Shown piece after piece: positions 33,487 through 41,983 of a DNA stretch of 64,000 nucleotides. The stretch is taken from contig JAVJOG010000018.1 of NCBI GenBank assembly GCA_040216885.1, forward strand, positions 16,126 to 80,125, given 5' to 3'. This stretch comes from Parvibaculum sp040216885 (GTDB lineage: Bacteria > Pseudomonadota > Alphaproteobacteria > Parvibaculales > Parvibaculaceae). The position numbers and the translations under genes are program-made. Within the stretch, counting starts at the first letter, position 1. Each line of letters starts with the position of its first letter. The notes beneath the pieces were generated by a model that did not search any database, was not told where the DNA came from, and worked only from the letters and a program-made list of their open reading frames with translations.

Positions 33487-34101
33487 CTACTCCCTCGACA
33501 TCGTCAGAAATTCTTCGGTGGAATTGGTGCGCGGAAACGCGCCCTCCGGCACGGCAACCCCCAGGAACCGGCAAAGCGGCTCCCAGCCCTCGGCCACATC
33601 GAACACGAGCAGCCGCCCGGGCGCGATCGTGCGTTTCACTTCCGCTTCGTGCCGCGCCAGCACATCGAGTGCATGCCCCTCGTCGGTGCGCCCACCGAAG
33701 GTTTTTTCCTGCACGATATATTTGGCCATGCCGAGCACGGTCTGCCCCGGCCCCGCAGGCGGCGGATTTGCCATTACCCTGAAAATCGTTTCCGAAATGC
33801 TTTTGTACCAGCGCTGTGGATCGCGTGTCGAAAGGATCACCTTGGCATCGGGATAATGCGCCGCCAGTTCGCGCCAGAAATGACAACTCGGCCAGTCGAC
33901 GCTCGCGTGATAGCCATCGAGCAAGGCATCCCAGTCGATCTTCTCGCCGCGCGCCGCCGCATGCCAGATCGGCGCCTGATCCGGATTGCCGAAGACTTCG
34001 ACCATGTGATGGCACGGCGCGAACCCGAGCTGTTCAAGCGCCAGTTTCAGCGACAAGGTTCCGGTGCGTCCGAAACCGGCGCCGACAACCGAGAGCGACA
34101 T
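33487..34101 (-). CDS. Sulfotransferase-family protein
   Basis: A 204-residue protein of the short sulfotransferase family. The 5'-PAPS-binding region is VVGAGFGRTGTLSLKLALEQLG (residues 5-26) and the 3'-phosphate loop is KVILSTRDPQRWYKSISETI. Acceptor unknown. The gene precedes (in the leftward direction follows) a methyltransferase gene with a 21-bp gap and could share its transcript. Confidence 0.88.
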   Translation of the reverse strand: MSLSVVGAGFGRTGTLSLKLALEQLGFAPCHHMVEVFGNPDQAPIWHAAARGEKIDWDALLDGYHASVDWPSCHFWRELAAHYPDAKVILSTRDPQRWYKSISETIFRVMANPPPAGPGQTVLGMAKYIVQEKTFGGRTDEGHALDVLARHEAEVKRTIAPGRLLVFDVAEGWEPLCRFLGVAVPEGAFPRTNSTEEFLTMSRE

Positions 34102-34122
34102 CGGAATCTCCTCGAAACCCGG

Positions 34123-34740
34123 TCAGGCCTGCGCCACACCCCAGTAATTGAAACCGGCGAAACGCGGCGTCGACGGTAGATACATCGTCTGCAGGTCGGC
34201 GATGCGGAACCCGCCTTTCTCGATCAGCGCCGGCATCTTGCGGTTGAGATTGCAGCCGCCGAACAGCACTTTCCACACCGGATTGATGCGATCCTGCCAT
34301 TTCGCCACGCTCTCGTCCGGCGCCGCACCATGCTCGCAGAAGACGAGTTTCCCGCCCGGCTTCAACACCCGCCTCATACCTTCGAGCGCTTTCACGGGAT
34401 CTGGAATGGTGCAAAGGCTGAAAGTGCAAAGCACCGTGTCGACGCTTCCGTCATCGAGCGGAATTTGTTCGCCCGGCAAGCCGATGAACTCGACCGGGAA
34501 GGAAATATCCTTCGCCCGCTCGCCCGCCAGTTTCCACGACGCTTCGGAAGGATCGAGCCCGATTACCTTCGTTACTTTCGCGGGATCGTAATAAGGCAGG
34601 TTGAGGCCGGTGCCGATGCCAATCTCGAGCACCGTCCCCTCGGCCATCGGCACCACCTTCTTGCGCTGATAGCGGATCGGCTTCGTGCCGCAGGCGCAAT
34701 TGATGATATGCGGCACGATCCGGTTCTCGTAGAAGCCCAT
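34123..34740 (-). CDS. Class I SAM-dependent methyltransferase
   Basis: A 205-residue methyltransferase of the METTL7/UbiE-like group. Motif I is VLEIGIGTGLNLPYYD (residues 38-53), motif II-like VDTVLCTFSLCTIPD and motif III RVLKPGGKLVFCEHG. A Cys-containing N-terminus (IINCACGTKPIRYQRKKVVP) is typical of this subgroup. Substrate unknown. Confidence 0.88.
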   Translation of the reverse strand: MGFYENRIVPHIINCACGTKPIRYQRKKVVPMAEGTVLEIGIGTGLNLPYYDPAKVTKVIGLDPSEASWKLAGERAKDISFPVEFIGLPGEQIPLDDGSVDTVLCTFSLCTIPDPVKALEGMRRVLKPGGKLVFCEHGAAPDESVAKWQDRINPVWKVLFGGCNLNRKMPALIEKGGFRIADLQTMYLPSTPRFAGFNYWGVAQA

Positions 34741-34791
34741 GGCAGTGTCCCCCTTGCGTCGAGCACTGCGAAGTATGACATCGCCCTTTCG

Positions 34792-35649
34792 CTAGCGCCA
34801 CTCCGAAACGCCGAAGCGCAGCAGCCGATCACCATCGACGGGGCCGACGGTTCGTCCGCGCCCCTTGAGCCCCAGCGCCGCTGCCCGCAACAGCCGCTTC
34901 TCGCGCAAGGCGCTGGCCCGCCGGACGGCCGCCGAAAGCGCTTGCCAGACCTCCTCCGGTTCGATGAGCCCTGTCCCGCCCGTCACCCGCCGTCCCTTCC
35001 AGCCCATATCGAAAAGCCTGTCGCGCAGGCGCGCCGGTTCGCGCGCCACACTTGCCACGTCCGTCGCATCGGCAAGAGCCGATGCAACAAAGCCCGCCAG
35101 CGCCGCGCCGCGCGTCTGCACAGCAACGAGATCGGCAAGTCCTGAAGTCGGCACCGGCACATGAAGCCCGCCAAGCGCAACACCCCCCTGCAACTCGTTG
35201 CCGAGTACCGCGGAAAATTCCCGCAACACCGGCGGCAGGCCGAGGTGCGGTGGAACCGCCGACCCCGATTCCCGGTGAATCGCAACGACACCGTCGAGCG
35301 AGACGAACAAGGAGGCTGTCTCGCATCGCGCGCACATCGCGGCGAGAACCGTATCGCAAACCGCCCCCGGCAGCGCCGCGAGCACCGGCGGCAAACTGTC
35401 TGCGGGCAAAGCGTCGCGCACGGTCTGATATGCCTCCATCGCCAGGCGGCCCGCTCTCCCGCGCGGCAGCACATCGGCGGATCCGCCTGCGAGCAGTTCC
35501 GCATCGGCAATCAGCGTCTGCGAAACCTCGCGCGCCGCGTCCATGCCGGCATCGAGCGCCTCTCGCGCACCGTCGCCGGCCGCCTCCATGCGAAGCAGGC
35601 CGGGCCAGACTTCAAAATCTTTTTCAACGAAGCTTTCGGTAGCCAGCAT
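34792..35649 (-). CDS. Hypothetical protein, unknown function
   Basis: A 285-residue soluble protein with no recognised motif. It is alanine-rich and largely helical, with two cysteines close together (MCARCETASLF) near residue 108. The Arg-rich C-terminus reads VRRASALREKRLLRAAALGLKGRG. No signal peptide or membrane segment. Codon use matches neighbours. It lies 23 bp before a DUF3574 gene on the same strand and could be co-transcribed. Confidence 0.65.
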   Translation of the reverse strand: MLATESFVEKDFEVWPGLLRMEAAGDGAREALDAGMDAAREVSQTLIADAELLAGGSADVLPRGRAGRLAMEAYQTVRDALPADSLPPVLAALPGAVCDTVLAAMCARCETASLFVSLDGVVAIHRESGSAVPPHLGLPPVLREFSAVLGNELQGGVALGGLHVPVPTSGLADLVAVQTRGAALAGFVASALADATDVASVAREPARLRDRLFDMGWKGRRVTGGTGLIEPEEVWQALSAAVRRASALREKRLLRAAALGLKGRGRTVGPVDGDRLLRFGVSEWR

Positions 35650-35672
35650 GAGAGAAACTCAACAGACAGGGA

Positions 35673-36086
35673 TCATTCGACAATACGAAGCGGCGCCTCG
35701 GTGTGGAAAACCGATTTCTGGCCGAAGCGGTCCATGTATTCGGTCTTGATATCCGCAAGAGCCACGGCAGCTTCCGGCGTCTCGCTGTGAACGACAATGA
35801 TGATCTTGGTCGCTTCCCGAACGATCGGCGCATCTGCAAGCGCCGGATCCCGCCATTGACCATAGGCGTCGACAACCGTCAGTCCATCCGGAAAGCGCGG
35901 CGTCACGACCTCGGCCAGAAACCGCGTCCAGTCGCGCTCGCTGACCGTACCGCCGTCGGAAAGTTCGAGCCCGAAATACAGCGTTGACTGCACGGCGCCC
36001 GTCGTCGGGTCGGCGAACGCCGTACGCGGCAGCGCAACGGCAAGCACCAGAACGACAAGAAAGATGCAAGTGAATCGGCGGTTCAT
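35673..36086 (-). CDS. DUF3574 exported protein
   Basis: A 137-residue exported protein. The signal peptide spans residues 1-25 (FLVVLVLAVALPRTAFA). The mature domain has STLYFGLELSDGGTVSERDWTRFLAEVVTPRFPDGLTVVDA and a VREATKIIIVVHSE strand, matching DUF3574, a small periplasmic domain of unknown function. An upstream in-frame ATG at 36095 is also possible. Confidence 0.82.
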   Translation of the reverse strand: MNRRFTCIFLVVLVLAVALPRTAFADPTTGAVQSTLYFGLELSDGGTVSERDWTRFLAEVVTPRFPDGLTVVDAYGQWRDPALADAPIVREATKIIIVVHSETPEAAVALADIKTEYMDRFGQKSVFHTEAPLRIVE

Positions 36087-36126
36087 GGTCCCCACTCTGG
36101 ACCCTGCGGCGGCCGTTCGCCAGCCC

Positions 36127-36450
36127 TCAGGCCGCCTCGCTCAACGCCACACCGGCGATGCGCAACCGCAGCCCGTCGAGTTCGGCCGACATGATGAGCT
36201 GACAGGAAAGCCGAGACCAGTCACCGCCGTAATTCTGGTCGAGCATGTCGACCTCGTCCTCGCGCGGCGGATGAAGCTTTGTCGTCCATTCGGGATCGAC
36301 CTCCACCTGGCAGGTGCCGCAAGCGCAGGCGCCGCCGCATTCGGCGACGATCGGAAAGCCATAGTCGCGGATGATTTCCATCACCCGCCAGCCTTCGGCG
36401 GCTTCAAGCTGATGCTCAAGGCCTTTCTGGTCCACAAGAACGATACGCAT
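36127..36450 (-). CDS. 2Fe-2S ferredoxin (adrenodoxin type)
   Basis: A 107-residue ferredoxin. The cluster ligands are seen as ECGGACACGTCQ (Cys at C-x5-C-x2-C spacing, about residues 38-47) and a fourth Cys in RLSCQLIM near residue 82. The fold and the DMLDQN turn are typical of alphaproteobacterial vertebrate-like ferredoxins that serve P450s and other oxygenases. It is 24 bp downstream of a ferredoxin-NADP reductase gene, which is the likely electron donor. Confidence 0.92.
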   Translation of the reverse strand: MRIVLVDQKGLEHQLEAAEGWRVMEIIRDYGFPIVAECGGACACGTCQVEVDPEWTTKLHPPREDEVDMLDQNYGGDWSRLSCQLIMSAELDGLRLRIAGVALSEAA

Positions 36451-36474
36451 TTCTTGCTCCGGCCGTTCGATGGT

Positions 36475-37506
36475 TCAGGCAACGCCCAGCTTTTTTTGCA
36501 GGCTGGTCGACGAGGTTGTGTACTGGAAGGTGAGCTTGGCATCCGGGTTGGCGTGACGGAACGCCGCCTGCGCCATCAACGCCGCCTCGTGGAAGCCCGA
36601 AAGAATGAGCTTCAGCTTGCCCGGATAGGTGTTTATGTCGCCGATGGCGAAGATGCCCGGCACGTTGGTCTGGAACTTCTCGGTATCGACCGGGATCAGG
36701 TTCTCGTGAAGATTGAGGCCCCAATTGGCGATCGGCCCGAGCTTCATCGTAAGACCGAAGAACGGCAGCAGCGTGTCGCACTCGATCTGGAAATCGTTGC
36801 CGTCATTGCCTTTCACGGTGACGCCTTCGAGTTGTCCGTTGTCTCCGTGCAGCGCCGTGATCTGGCCGAGATGGAACTGCATCTTCTTTTCGTCGACCAG
36901 CGCATGCATCTTTTTCACGCTGTCGGGCGCGGCACGGAAGCCGTCTCGGCGATGGATAAGCTGCATGGACGCCGCAACCGGCTGCAGGTTGATCGTCCAG
37001 TCGAGCGCACTGTCGCCGCCGCCGGAAATCAGGACGTTCTTGCCACGGAAGGTTTCCATGCGCTTGACCGCATAGAAGACCGACTTGCCTTCATAGGCCT
37101 CGATGCCGGGGATCGGCGGTTTCTTCGGCTGGAAACTGCCGCCGCCCGCCGCGATCACGACGACCTTCGCCTCGAACACGAGACCGCCATCGGTCTTCAC
37201 CCGCCAGCGGCCGTCGGGCAGCTTCTCGAGTTCCTCGACCATTTCGTTGTAGTGGAATTCAGGCTTGAAGGGCGCCGCCTGCTCCATCAACCGGTCGGTC
37301 AGTTCCTGGCCGCTGACGACGGGAAGCCCGGGAATGTCGTAGATCGGCTTCTCGGGATAAAGTTCCGCGCATTGCCCGCCTGAGCGGTCGAGAATGTCGA
37401 TCAGATGGCACTTCATATCGAGCAGGCCGAGCTCGAACACGGCAAACAGACCGCAAGGGCCCGCTCCGATGATGACCACATCCGTCGAAATCGTTTCTTG
37501 CGTCAT
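36475..37506 (-). CDS. Ferredoxin--NADP(+) reductase (TrxR-like)
   Basis: A 343-residue flavoprotein. The FAD site is DVVIIGAGPCGLFAVFELG (residues 9-27) and the NADP site is NVLISGGGDSALDWTINL near 160. The terminal FAD motif GIFAIGDINTYPGKLKLILSG lies near residue 285. There is no redox-active CxxC, so this is the YumC-type ferredoxin reductase and not thioredoxin reductase. MTQETIS was taken as the start; an ATG three codons upstream is equally possible. Next to the ferredoxin gene, it forms a short electron-transfer chain. Confidence 0.93.
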   Translation of the reverse strand: MTQETISTDVVIIGAGPCGLFAVFELGLLDMKCHLIDILDRSGGQCAELYPEKPIYDIPGLPVVSGQELTDRLMEQAAPFKPEFHYNEMVEELEKLPDGRWRVKTDGGLVFEAKVVVIAAGGGSFQPKKPPIPGIEAYEGKSVFYAVKRMETFRGKNVLISGGGDSALDWTINLQPVAASMQLIHRRDGFRAAPDSVKKMHALVDEKKMQFHLGQITALHGDNGQLEGVTVKGNDGNDFQIECDTLLPFFGLTMKLGPIANWGLNLHENLIPVDTEKFQTNVPGIFAIGDINTYPGKLKLILSGFHEAALMAQAAFRHANPDAKLTFQYTTSSTSLQKKLGVA

Positions 37507-37561
37507 AGCCGGCATCCGTCTGGTTTTGCCCCGCCATCGGGACCAAAATAACTTGCAAACT

Positions 37562-37584
37562 TTGTGATTTAATATATTTCACAA
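37562..37584. promoter_or_regulatory. Inverted repeat upstream of ferredoxin reductase
   Basis: TTGTGA-N11-TCACAA around an AT-only centre, 56 bp upstream of the reductase start. It may be an operator or part of the promoter. The half-sites resemble CRP/FNR halves but the spacing (N11, not N6 or N4) does not fit those regulators. Confidence 0.4.
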
Positions 37585-37739
37585 GCCGCGCCGCTTATAT
37601 AGGGGTGCGGTCCCCCGCCGCCAAGCACAAATTGCAAAATGGCGGCGTTCCGCGTCGATTTGCGGCGGGCAGACCGCGTGACATTCGGCCGGGTCACCTT
37701 ATTTTATCGGGGACATGAGCCCCGGACGCGGAGACGAGA

Positions 37740-38048
37740 ATGGTCAAGTGCAACACGATGGCGGATGTCCGCCGCGAGATCGACCGGATCGACCGTGCGC
37801 TCGTGAAGCTGCTGGCCGAGCGGCAGACCTATATCGAACAGGCCGGGGCGATCAAGGGCGAGCGGACGAAGGTGCGCGACGAGGCGCGGATCGAGGAAGT
37901 CGTGCAAAAGGTGCTGGCCGAGGCCGACCGCGAAGGACTGTCGCGCGCCATCGCCGATCCGCTGTGGCGGCTCCTGATCGAAAAATCGATCGAACACGAA
38001 TACGAAATTTTCGATGCAAAGCCGCGCGCTACCGGTACCGGCGACTGA
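37740..38048 (+). CDS. Chorismate mutase (AroQ class)
   Basis: A 102-residue monofunctional AroQ chorismate mutase, converting chorismate to prephenate for Phe/Tyr synthesis. The conserved MADVRREIDRIDRALVKLLAER (residues 7-28) and the following KGERTKVRDEARIEEVVQKVL carry the Arg, Lys, Asp and Glu of the active site. Its stop is 20 bp from that of the converging GST gene. Confidence 0.9.
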   Translation: MVKCNTMADVRREIDRIDRALVKLLAERQTYIEQAGAIKGERTKVRDEARIEEVVQKVLAEADREGLSRAIADPLWRLLIEKSIEHEYEIFDAKPRATGTGD

Positions 38049-38068
38049 CAGCCGCCGGCATCGCGGGC

Positions 38069-38698
38069 TCAGCCTTTTTTGGCGAGCGCCATTTCTTCCG
38101 ACAACGCACGCGCGACGCTCGGCCGCTGCGCAAGATCGGCGTAGTAGGTTTCGAGCACCTGCCATCGGCTACGATCGATACCGGCAAATCCGCACAGCGT
38201 CAGAACGAAAAACGCATAGGCGTCGGCAACCGTGAACCGCTCGCCGATCAGATAGCGCCGTCCCTCCAGCATCTTTGCCAGCGCACCGAACTTGATGGGC
38301 GCGACCTCATCGCGTGCAAACGTCTTCGCCTCGGGCGGCGACGTCGGGTTGAAGATCGCGGCGAGCACCTGCTTGTGCAGTTCGGTCGCGATAAAGTTGA
38401 GACACTCCTGCAAACGGTAGCGCTCCATGGTTCCGCCGGCCGGCGCCAGACCGGCATCGGGGTTGCGGTCGGCGACATATTGCAGAACAGCCGGACCTTC
38501 GGTGAGCAATTGCCCGTCATCGAGCCGCAGCGTCGGCACCTGCCCTTTCGGATTGATCGCGTAGAAGTCGGAACCGTCCGCCAGCTGCTTGGTTGCAAGC
38601 GTCACCGGATGGAATGAGGTGGCGTCACCCTGCCCCGACTCGTAAAGGGCAATGCGTGTGGCGATCGAACAAGCCATTGGTGCGCAATAGAGATCCAT
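38069..38698 (-). CDS. Glutathione S-transferase
   Basis: A 209-residue GST. The thioredoxin-like N-domain starts MDLYCAPMACSIATRIALYESG, where the Cys10-Ser11 pair is like beta-class GSTs, and includes NPKGQVPTLRLDDGQLLTEGPAVLQYVAD (glutathione site with cis-Pro and the Glu-Gly pair). The helical C-domain contains the N-capping box FTVADAYAFFVL. Divergent from a TetR regulator with which it shares an operator-like region, so probably its target. Confidence 0.92.
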   Translation of the reverse strand: MDLYCAPMACSIATRIALYESGQGDATSFHPVTLATKQLADGSDFYAINPKGQVPTLRLDDGQLLTEGPAVLQYVADRNPDAGLAPAGGTMERYRLQECLNFIATELHKQVLAAIFNPTSPPEAKTFARDEVAPIKFGALAKMLEGRRYLIGERFTVADAYAFFVLTLCGFAGIDRSRWQVLETYYADLAQRPSVARALSEEMALAKKG

Positions 38699-38719
38699 GA
38701 TTGTCCCCGCGGGTTGAAT

Positions 38720-38788
38720 TTTTGTACCGATCCGAATAATATTGATTCCGAGCCTGCCGTCAATAATTTTTTGCGAGTTGGTACAAAA
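38720..38788. promoter_or_regulatory. Paired inverted GGTACAAAA elements between GST and tetR
   Basis: TTTTGTACC (38720-38728) and GGTACAAAA (38780-38788) are exact reverse complements, one close to each divergent start codon, with an AT-rich core between. The arrangement suits an autoregulated TetR-GST switch. Confidence 0.55.
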
Positions 38789-39387
38789 TGTTGAAAAAGC
38801 CCCGCGGACGGCCACGCGCCTATGACCCGGAGGTCGCGCTATGGCAGGCGCTGGAAACATTCTGGGCGAACGGTTTCAGCCGTGCGTCGCTCGATGCGCT
38901 GGCCGAGGCGACGGGCATGAACCGGCCGAGCCTCTATGCGGCGTTCGGCGACAAAAAATCTCTCTACCTGAAATCCTTCGAATGCTTTGCCGGACAGTTG
39001 CGCGCCGCCCTCGCCCGCACCGCTGAGAGCGAAGCGCCGCTCGACGCGACGTTGCGCAACTTCTTTCACGAGGCGACCGAGATTTATATGTCGGGTCCGG
39101 ACGGTCCGCGCGGTTGCTTCATCATCTGCACCGCACCGGCGGAAGCCGCGATGGATGCCGACATTCGCGCGGCGCTGAAAACGGCGCTGGAGGAAATCGA
39201 CAGGGGACTCGAAATTCCGTTCGCGAAGGCAAAGGCCGAAGGGCACCTGCCGCCCGATGCCGACACCGCCGCGCTGGCGCGCCTGGCGGCTTCCGTTCTG
39301 CACAGCCTCGCCGTCAGGGCACGCGCCGGCGAAACGAAGGAAGCGCTGCACGCCCTGACGCGCCAGACCGTGCAATCGCTGTGCTGA
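38788..39387 (+). CDS. TetR/AcrR-family transcriptional regulator
   Basis: A 199-residue repressor. The N-terminal helix-turn-helix reads RGRPRAYDPEVALWQALETFW and SRASLDALAEATGMNRPSLYAAFGDKKSLY (about residues 6-62). The C-terminal ligand domain has RGCFIICTAPAEAAMD, where Cys and Thr may line the pocket. It is transcribed away from the GST gene; the shared 89-bp gap carries an inverted repeat. Likely an electrophile- or xenobiotic-responsive repressor of the GST, by inference. Confidence 0.9.
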   Translation: MLKKPRGRPRAYDPEVALWQALETFWANGFSRASLDALAEATGMNRPSLYAAFGDKKSLYLKSFECFAGQLRAALARTAESEAPLDATLRNFFHEATEIYMSGPDGPRGCFIICTAPAEAAMDADIRAALKTALEEIDRGLEIPFAKAKAEGHLPPDADTAALARLAASVLHSLAVRARAGETKEALHALTRQTVQSLC

Positions 39388-39413
39388 CGTAAGGGACAAA
39401 AGGAAAAGACGTC

Positions 39414-39734
39414 TCAGAACTGCTTTTCGGGCAGGTTGACCACAAGCCCGTCGAGCTCGTCCGTCACCTTGATCTGGCACGACAGGCGCGAATTCTCGCG
39501 CACGTCGAAAGCGAAATCGAGCATGTCTTCTTCCATGCTCTCCGCCGGCCCGACTTTCTCCTTCCACGCATCGGCCACATAAACGTGGCACGTCGCGCAG
39601 GCGCAGGCCCCGCCGCAATCGGCATCGATGCCGGGTACCGAATTCTTGATGGCGCCTTCCATCACGGTCATGCCGTTCTCGACATTGATCGCGTGTTCCG
39701 TGCCGTTGTGTTCGATAAAGGTGATCTTCGCCAT
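39414..39734 (-). CDS. 2Fe-2S ferredoxin (adrenodoxin type), second copy
   Basis: A 106-residue ferredoxin. The cluster motif DCGGACACATCHVYV gives C-x5-C-x2-C, with the fourth ligand in SRLSCQIKV. It also has the conserved MEGAIKNSVPGIDADCGG loop of putidaredoxin/adrenodoxin relatives. It is a different subfamily from the ferredoxin at 36127. Such proteins feed P450 or Rieske oxygenases; no such enzyme is adjacent. Confidence 0.93.
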   Translation of the reverse strand: MAKITFIEHNGTEHAINVENGMTVMEGAIKNSVPGIDADCGGACACATCHVYVADAWKEKVGPAESMEEDMLDFAFDVRENSRLSCQIKVTDELDGLVVNLPEKQF

Positions 39735-39945
39735 CTTGATTTTCTTGCCGGTGTTGGAAGGCTCCCTGGGGGCCCCGCGAGAGGGCCGGCACATAGATGC
39801 CGCAGCGGCTTCGGCTTTTCAACCCCTCAATCCGGTTAACCCCCGCATAAGCCGCCGACAAGACGCCGCACCCCCTGTTGTCGGCCTGTCGCGGGCGGCG
39901 CATAGTCTGGAACAACAACGAAAAACCGGCGGGAGCGCAACGGAA

Positions 39946-41484
39946 ATGCCAGAGCCCAAACAGGCGCCCATGAACGTCCTTTTCATCACCGCCGACCAGT
40001 GGCGCGGCGAGTGCCTGTCGGCCCGCGGCCACCCGATGGTCAAAACGCCGAACCTCGACGCGCTGGCGGCGGACGGCGTTCTTTTCCGCAAACATTTCGC
40101 CAATGCGGTCCCTTGCGGCCCGTCGCGCGCGTCGCTCCACACCGGCATGTATCTCCAGAACCACCGCTCCGGCACCAACGGGACGCCGCTCGACGCGCGC
40201 CACACCAACTGGGCGAAGGAAGCCGCGCGCATCGGCTACGACCCGGTGCTCTTCGGCTACACCGATACGAGCCAGGACCCGCGCGAGGAAGACCCCGAAA
40301 GCCCGTGGCTGCTGACTTACGAGGGGCCCCTGCCCGGCATCCGCCCGATCTGCATGATGGGCACCTGGCCCCATCCGTGGACGGATTACCTGAAGGAACA
40401 AGGCTTCGAGGTGCCGGCCGACATCCGCTATGCCTATGGCCACCGCGCGCCGGGCCCGGAGTATGAGGACGGCGCGCCCCACGCCCGCCCGCTCGTCTAT
40501 CCGGCCGAACACGACGACACGTCCTATCTGACGAACCGGCTGATGGAATTCATCGGCGAAACGGAAAAGCCTTTCGTGGCGCATCTTTCGCTCTTGCGCC
40601 CGCACCCGCCCTTCGTCGCGCCGGAGCCTTACAACGCGATGTACGACCCGGCGGACGTGCCGGGCTTCGCGCGCAAGGCGACGGTGGAAGAGGAAGCAGC
40701 GCAGCATCCCTGGCTCGAACACCAGCTCGGCCGCAAACTTTTCCGCGCGCCGGCCGACGAGAAAAAGCTCCGCAGGCTGAAGGCCGTCTATTACGGGCTG
40801 ATGTCGGAAGTCGACGCGGCGCTCGGCCGCGTCTTCGCTTTCCTGAAGGAAACCGGACGCTGGGACAACACGCTGATCGTCTTCACCTCCGACCACGGCG
40901 AACAGATGGGCGACCGCTGGTTGCTCGGAAAATGCGGCTGGTTCGACGGCTCCTATCATATTCCGCTGATCGTCCGCGACCCGCGCCCCGCCGCCGACGC
41001 CACGCGCGGCACGGCTGTTAGTCAGTTTACGGAGAATGTCGACATCATGCCGACCATGCTCGATTTCATCGGCGCCGAAACGCCGGTGCAGTGCGACGGC
41101 AAATCGCTGATGCCGTTTCTGCGCGATGGCAAAGCGCCCGCAAACTGGCGGCGCGAAGCCCATTGGGAATATGATTTCCGCGATCCGGCCGACGACACGG
41201 CCGAGAAGCGCCTCGGCCTGACGCTGCACCAATGCACGATGAACATTCTGCGCGGGCCGCGCTACAAATACGTCCACTTCACGCATCTGCCGCCGCTCTT
41301 TTTCGACCTCGAAAAAGACCCGCATGAACTCGAAAACCTGGCGGCAAAGCCCGAATATCTTCCTCTGGTGCTTGAACATGCGCAAAAGCTGCTTTCCTGG
41401 CGGATGAACCACGACGAACAGACGCTGACCCATATCGCGCTGACCGACGACGGACCCGTGGAGCGCAAATCCGCGCGCTATTGA
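39946..41484 (+). CDS. Phosphonate monoester hydrolase / sulfatase
   Basis: A 512-residue alkaline-phosphatase-superfamily hydrolase. The formylglycine motif C-x-P-S-R is present (PCGPSRASLHTG) with the Cys at residue 57, the position it has in characterised rhizobial and Burkholderia phosphonate monoester hydrolases of about 514 residues. N-terminal metal site is FITADQWRGE and the distal one FTSDHGEQMGD. Likely promiscuous on phosphonate/phosphate monoesters and sulfate esters. A formylglycine-generating enzyme must act on it from elsewhere. The ATG at 39946 follows GGGAG. Confidence 0.9.
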   Translation: MPEPKQAPMNVLFITADQWRGECLSARGHPMVKTPNLDALAADGVLFRKHFANAVPCGPSRASLHTGMYLQNHRSGTNGTPLDARHTNWAKEAARIGYDPVLFGYTDTSQDPREEDPESPWLLTYEGPLPGIRPICMMGTWPHPWTDYLKEQGFEVPADIRYAYGHRAPGPEYEDGAPHARPLVYPAEHDDTSYLTNRLMEFIGETEKPFVAHLSLLRPHPPFVAPEPYNAMYDPADVPGFARKATVEEEAAQHPWLEHQLGRKLFRAPADEKKLRRLKAVYYGLMSEVDAALGRVFAFLKETGRWDNTLIVFTSDHGEQMGDRWLLGKCGWFDGSYHIPLIVRDPRPAADATRGTAVSQFTENVDIMPTMLDFIGAETPVQCDGKSLMPFLRDGKAPANWRREAHWEYDFRDPADDTAEKRLGLTLHQCTMNILRGPRYKYVHFTHLPPLFFDLEKDPHELENLAAKPEYLPLVLEHAQKLLSWRMNHDEQTLTHIALTDDGPVERKSARY

Positions 41485-41517
41485 TCCGTGGACGGATTTT
41501 AAGGGCGTGGCGGAGGC

Positions 41518-41642
41518 CGGGGATAAGTTTTTGAAGGCAAAAAGCGGGGATAAACCGCCCGACTGTCATCGAACTGTCAAAAAACTGTCACAAATGGACT
41601 TCGGCGCGAGTTATCCCCGCCCGCCGGCCGCACTTATCCCCG
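41518..41642. repeat. Cluster of four TTATCCCCG boxes
   Basis: The 9-mer TTATCCCCG occurs at 41518-41526 and 41545-41553 on the minus strand and at 41611-41619 and 41634-41642 on the plus strand: two inverted pairs facing each other around a core. It matches the DnaA box TTATCCACA at 7 of 9 positions. Part of a 499-bp non-coding stretch (41485-41983). Confidence 0.7.
41562..41590. repeat. Three ACTGTCA iterons with 11-bp period
   Basis: ACTGTCA at 41562, 41573 and 41584, each 11 bp apart, so on one face of the helix. They lie between the two pairs of TTATCCCCG boxes, followed by an A-run. Further right, TTTGAGAGACG occurs twice (41655-41665, 41679-41689). The rest of the gap to 41983 shows nothing recognisable. 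Confidence 0.7.
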
Positions 41643-41983
41643 GCGGTGAGCGGTTTTGAGAGACGAATTCGGAGACGATTTGAGAGACGGGCGCGAAGAC
41701 CGGGACGGTGCTTTTGACGGAGACATGTTGGGGGTGTTTTCCGGTGCGATTGGGCGAGCGGATTCCGGTGTCCGGCTCGATACGTTTCAAAGTGACAGGC
41801 AGAGGGCTGAATTGAGCGTGGTTGAAAGAGACGATTTCCTAGCCGTTCGGGATACGTGCGCGGACGCGAGAACATTCGCGGCGGAAGACCCCTCACCCTT
41901 TCCTCCTGCGCGCCATGAGGCGCTTCGGAGGACAGGCCCACCTTCGGTCCTGAACAGGCCAAGGTAGAAGTGGAAACCCACCC

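Noticed and set aside
38839..41433. Very long open frame (864 codons) on the minus strand.
   Set aside because: It runs antisense to the tetR and hydrolase genes and through the ferredoxin in another frame; Arg/His-rich composition is typical of shadow frames in GC-rich DNA.
41518..41689. The box and iteron cluster as a CRISPR array.
   Set aside because: Repeats are 7-9 bp with no spacer pattern and no cas gene is in the window.
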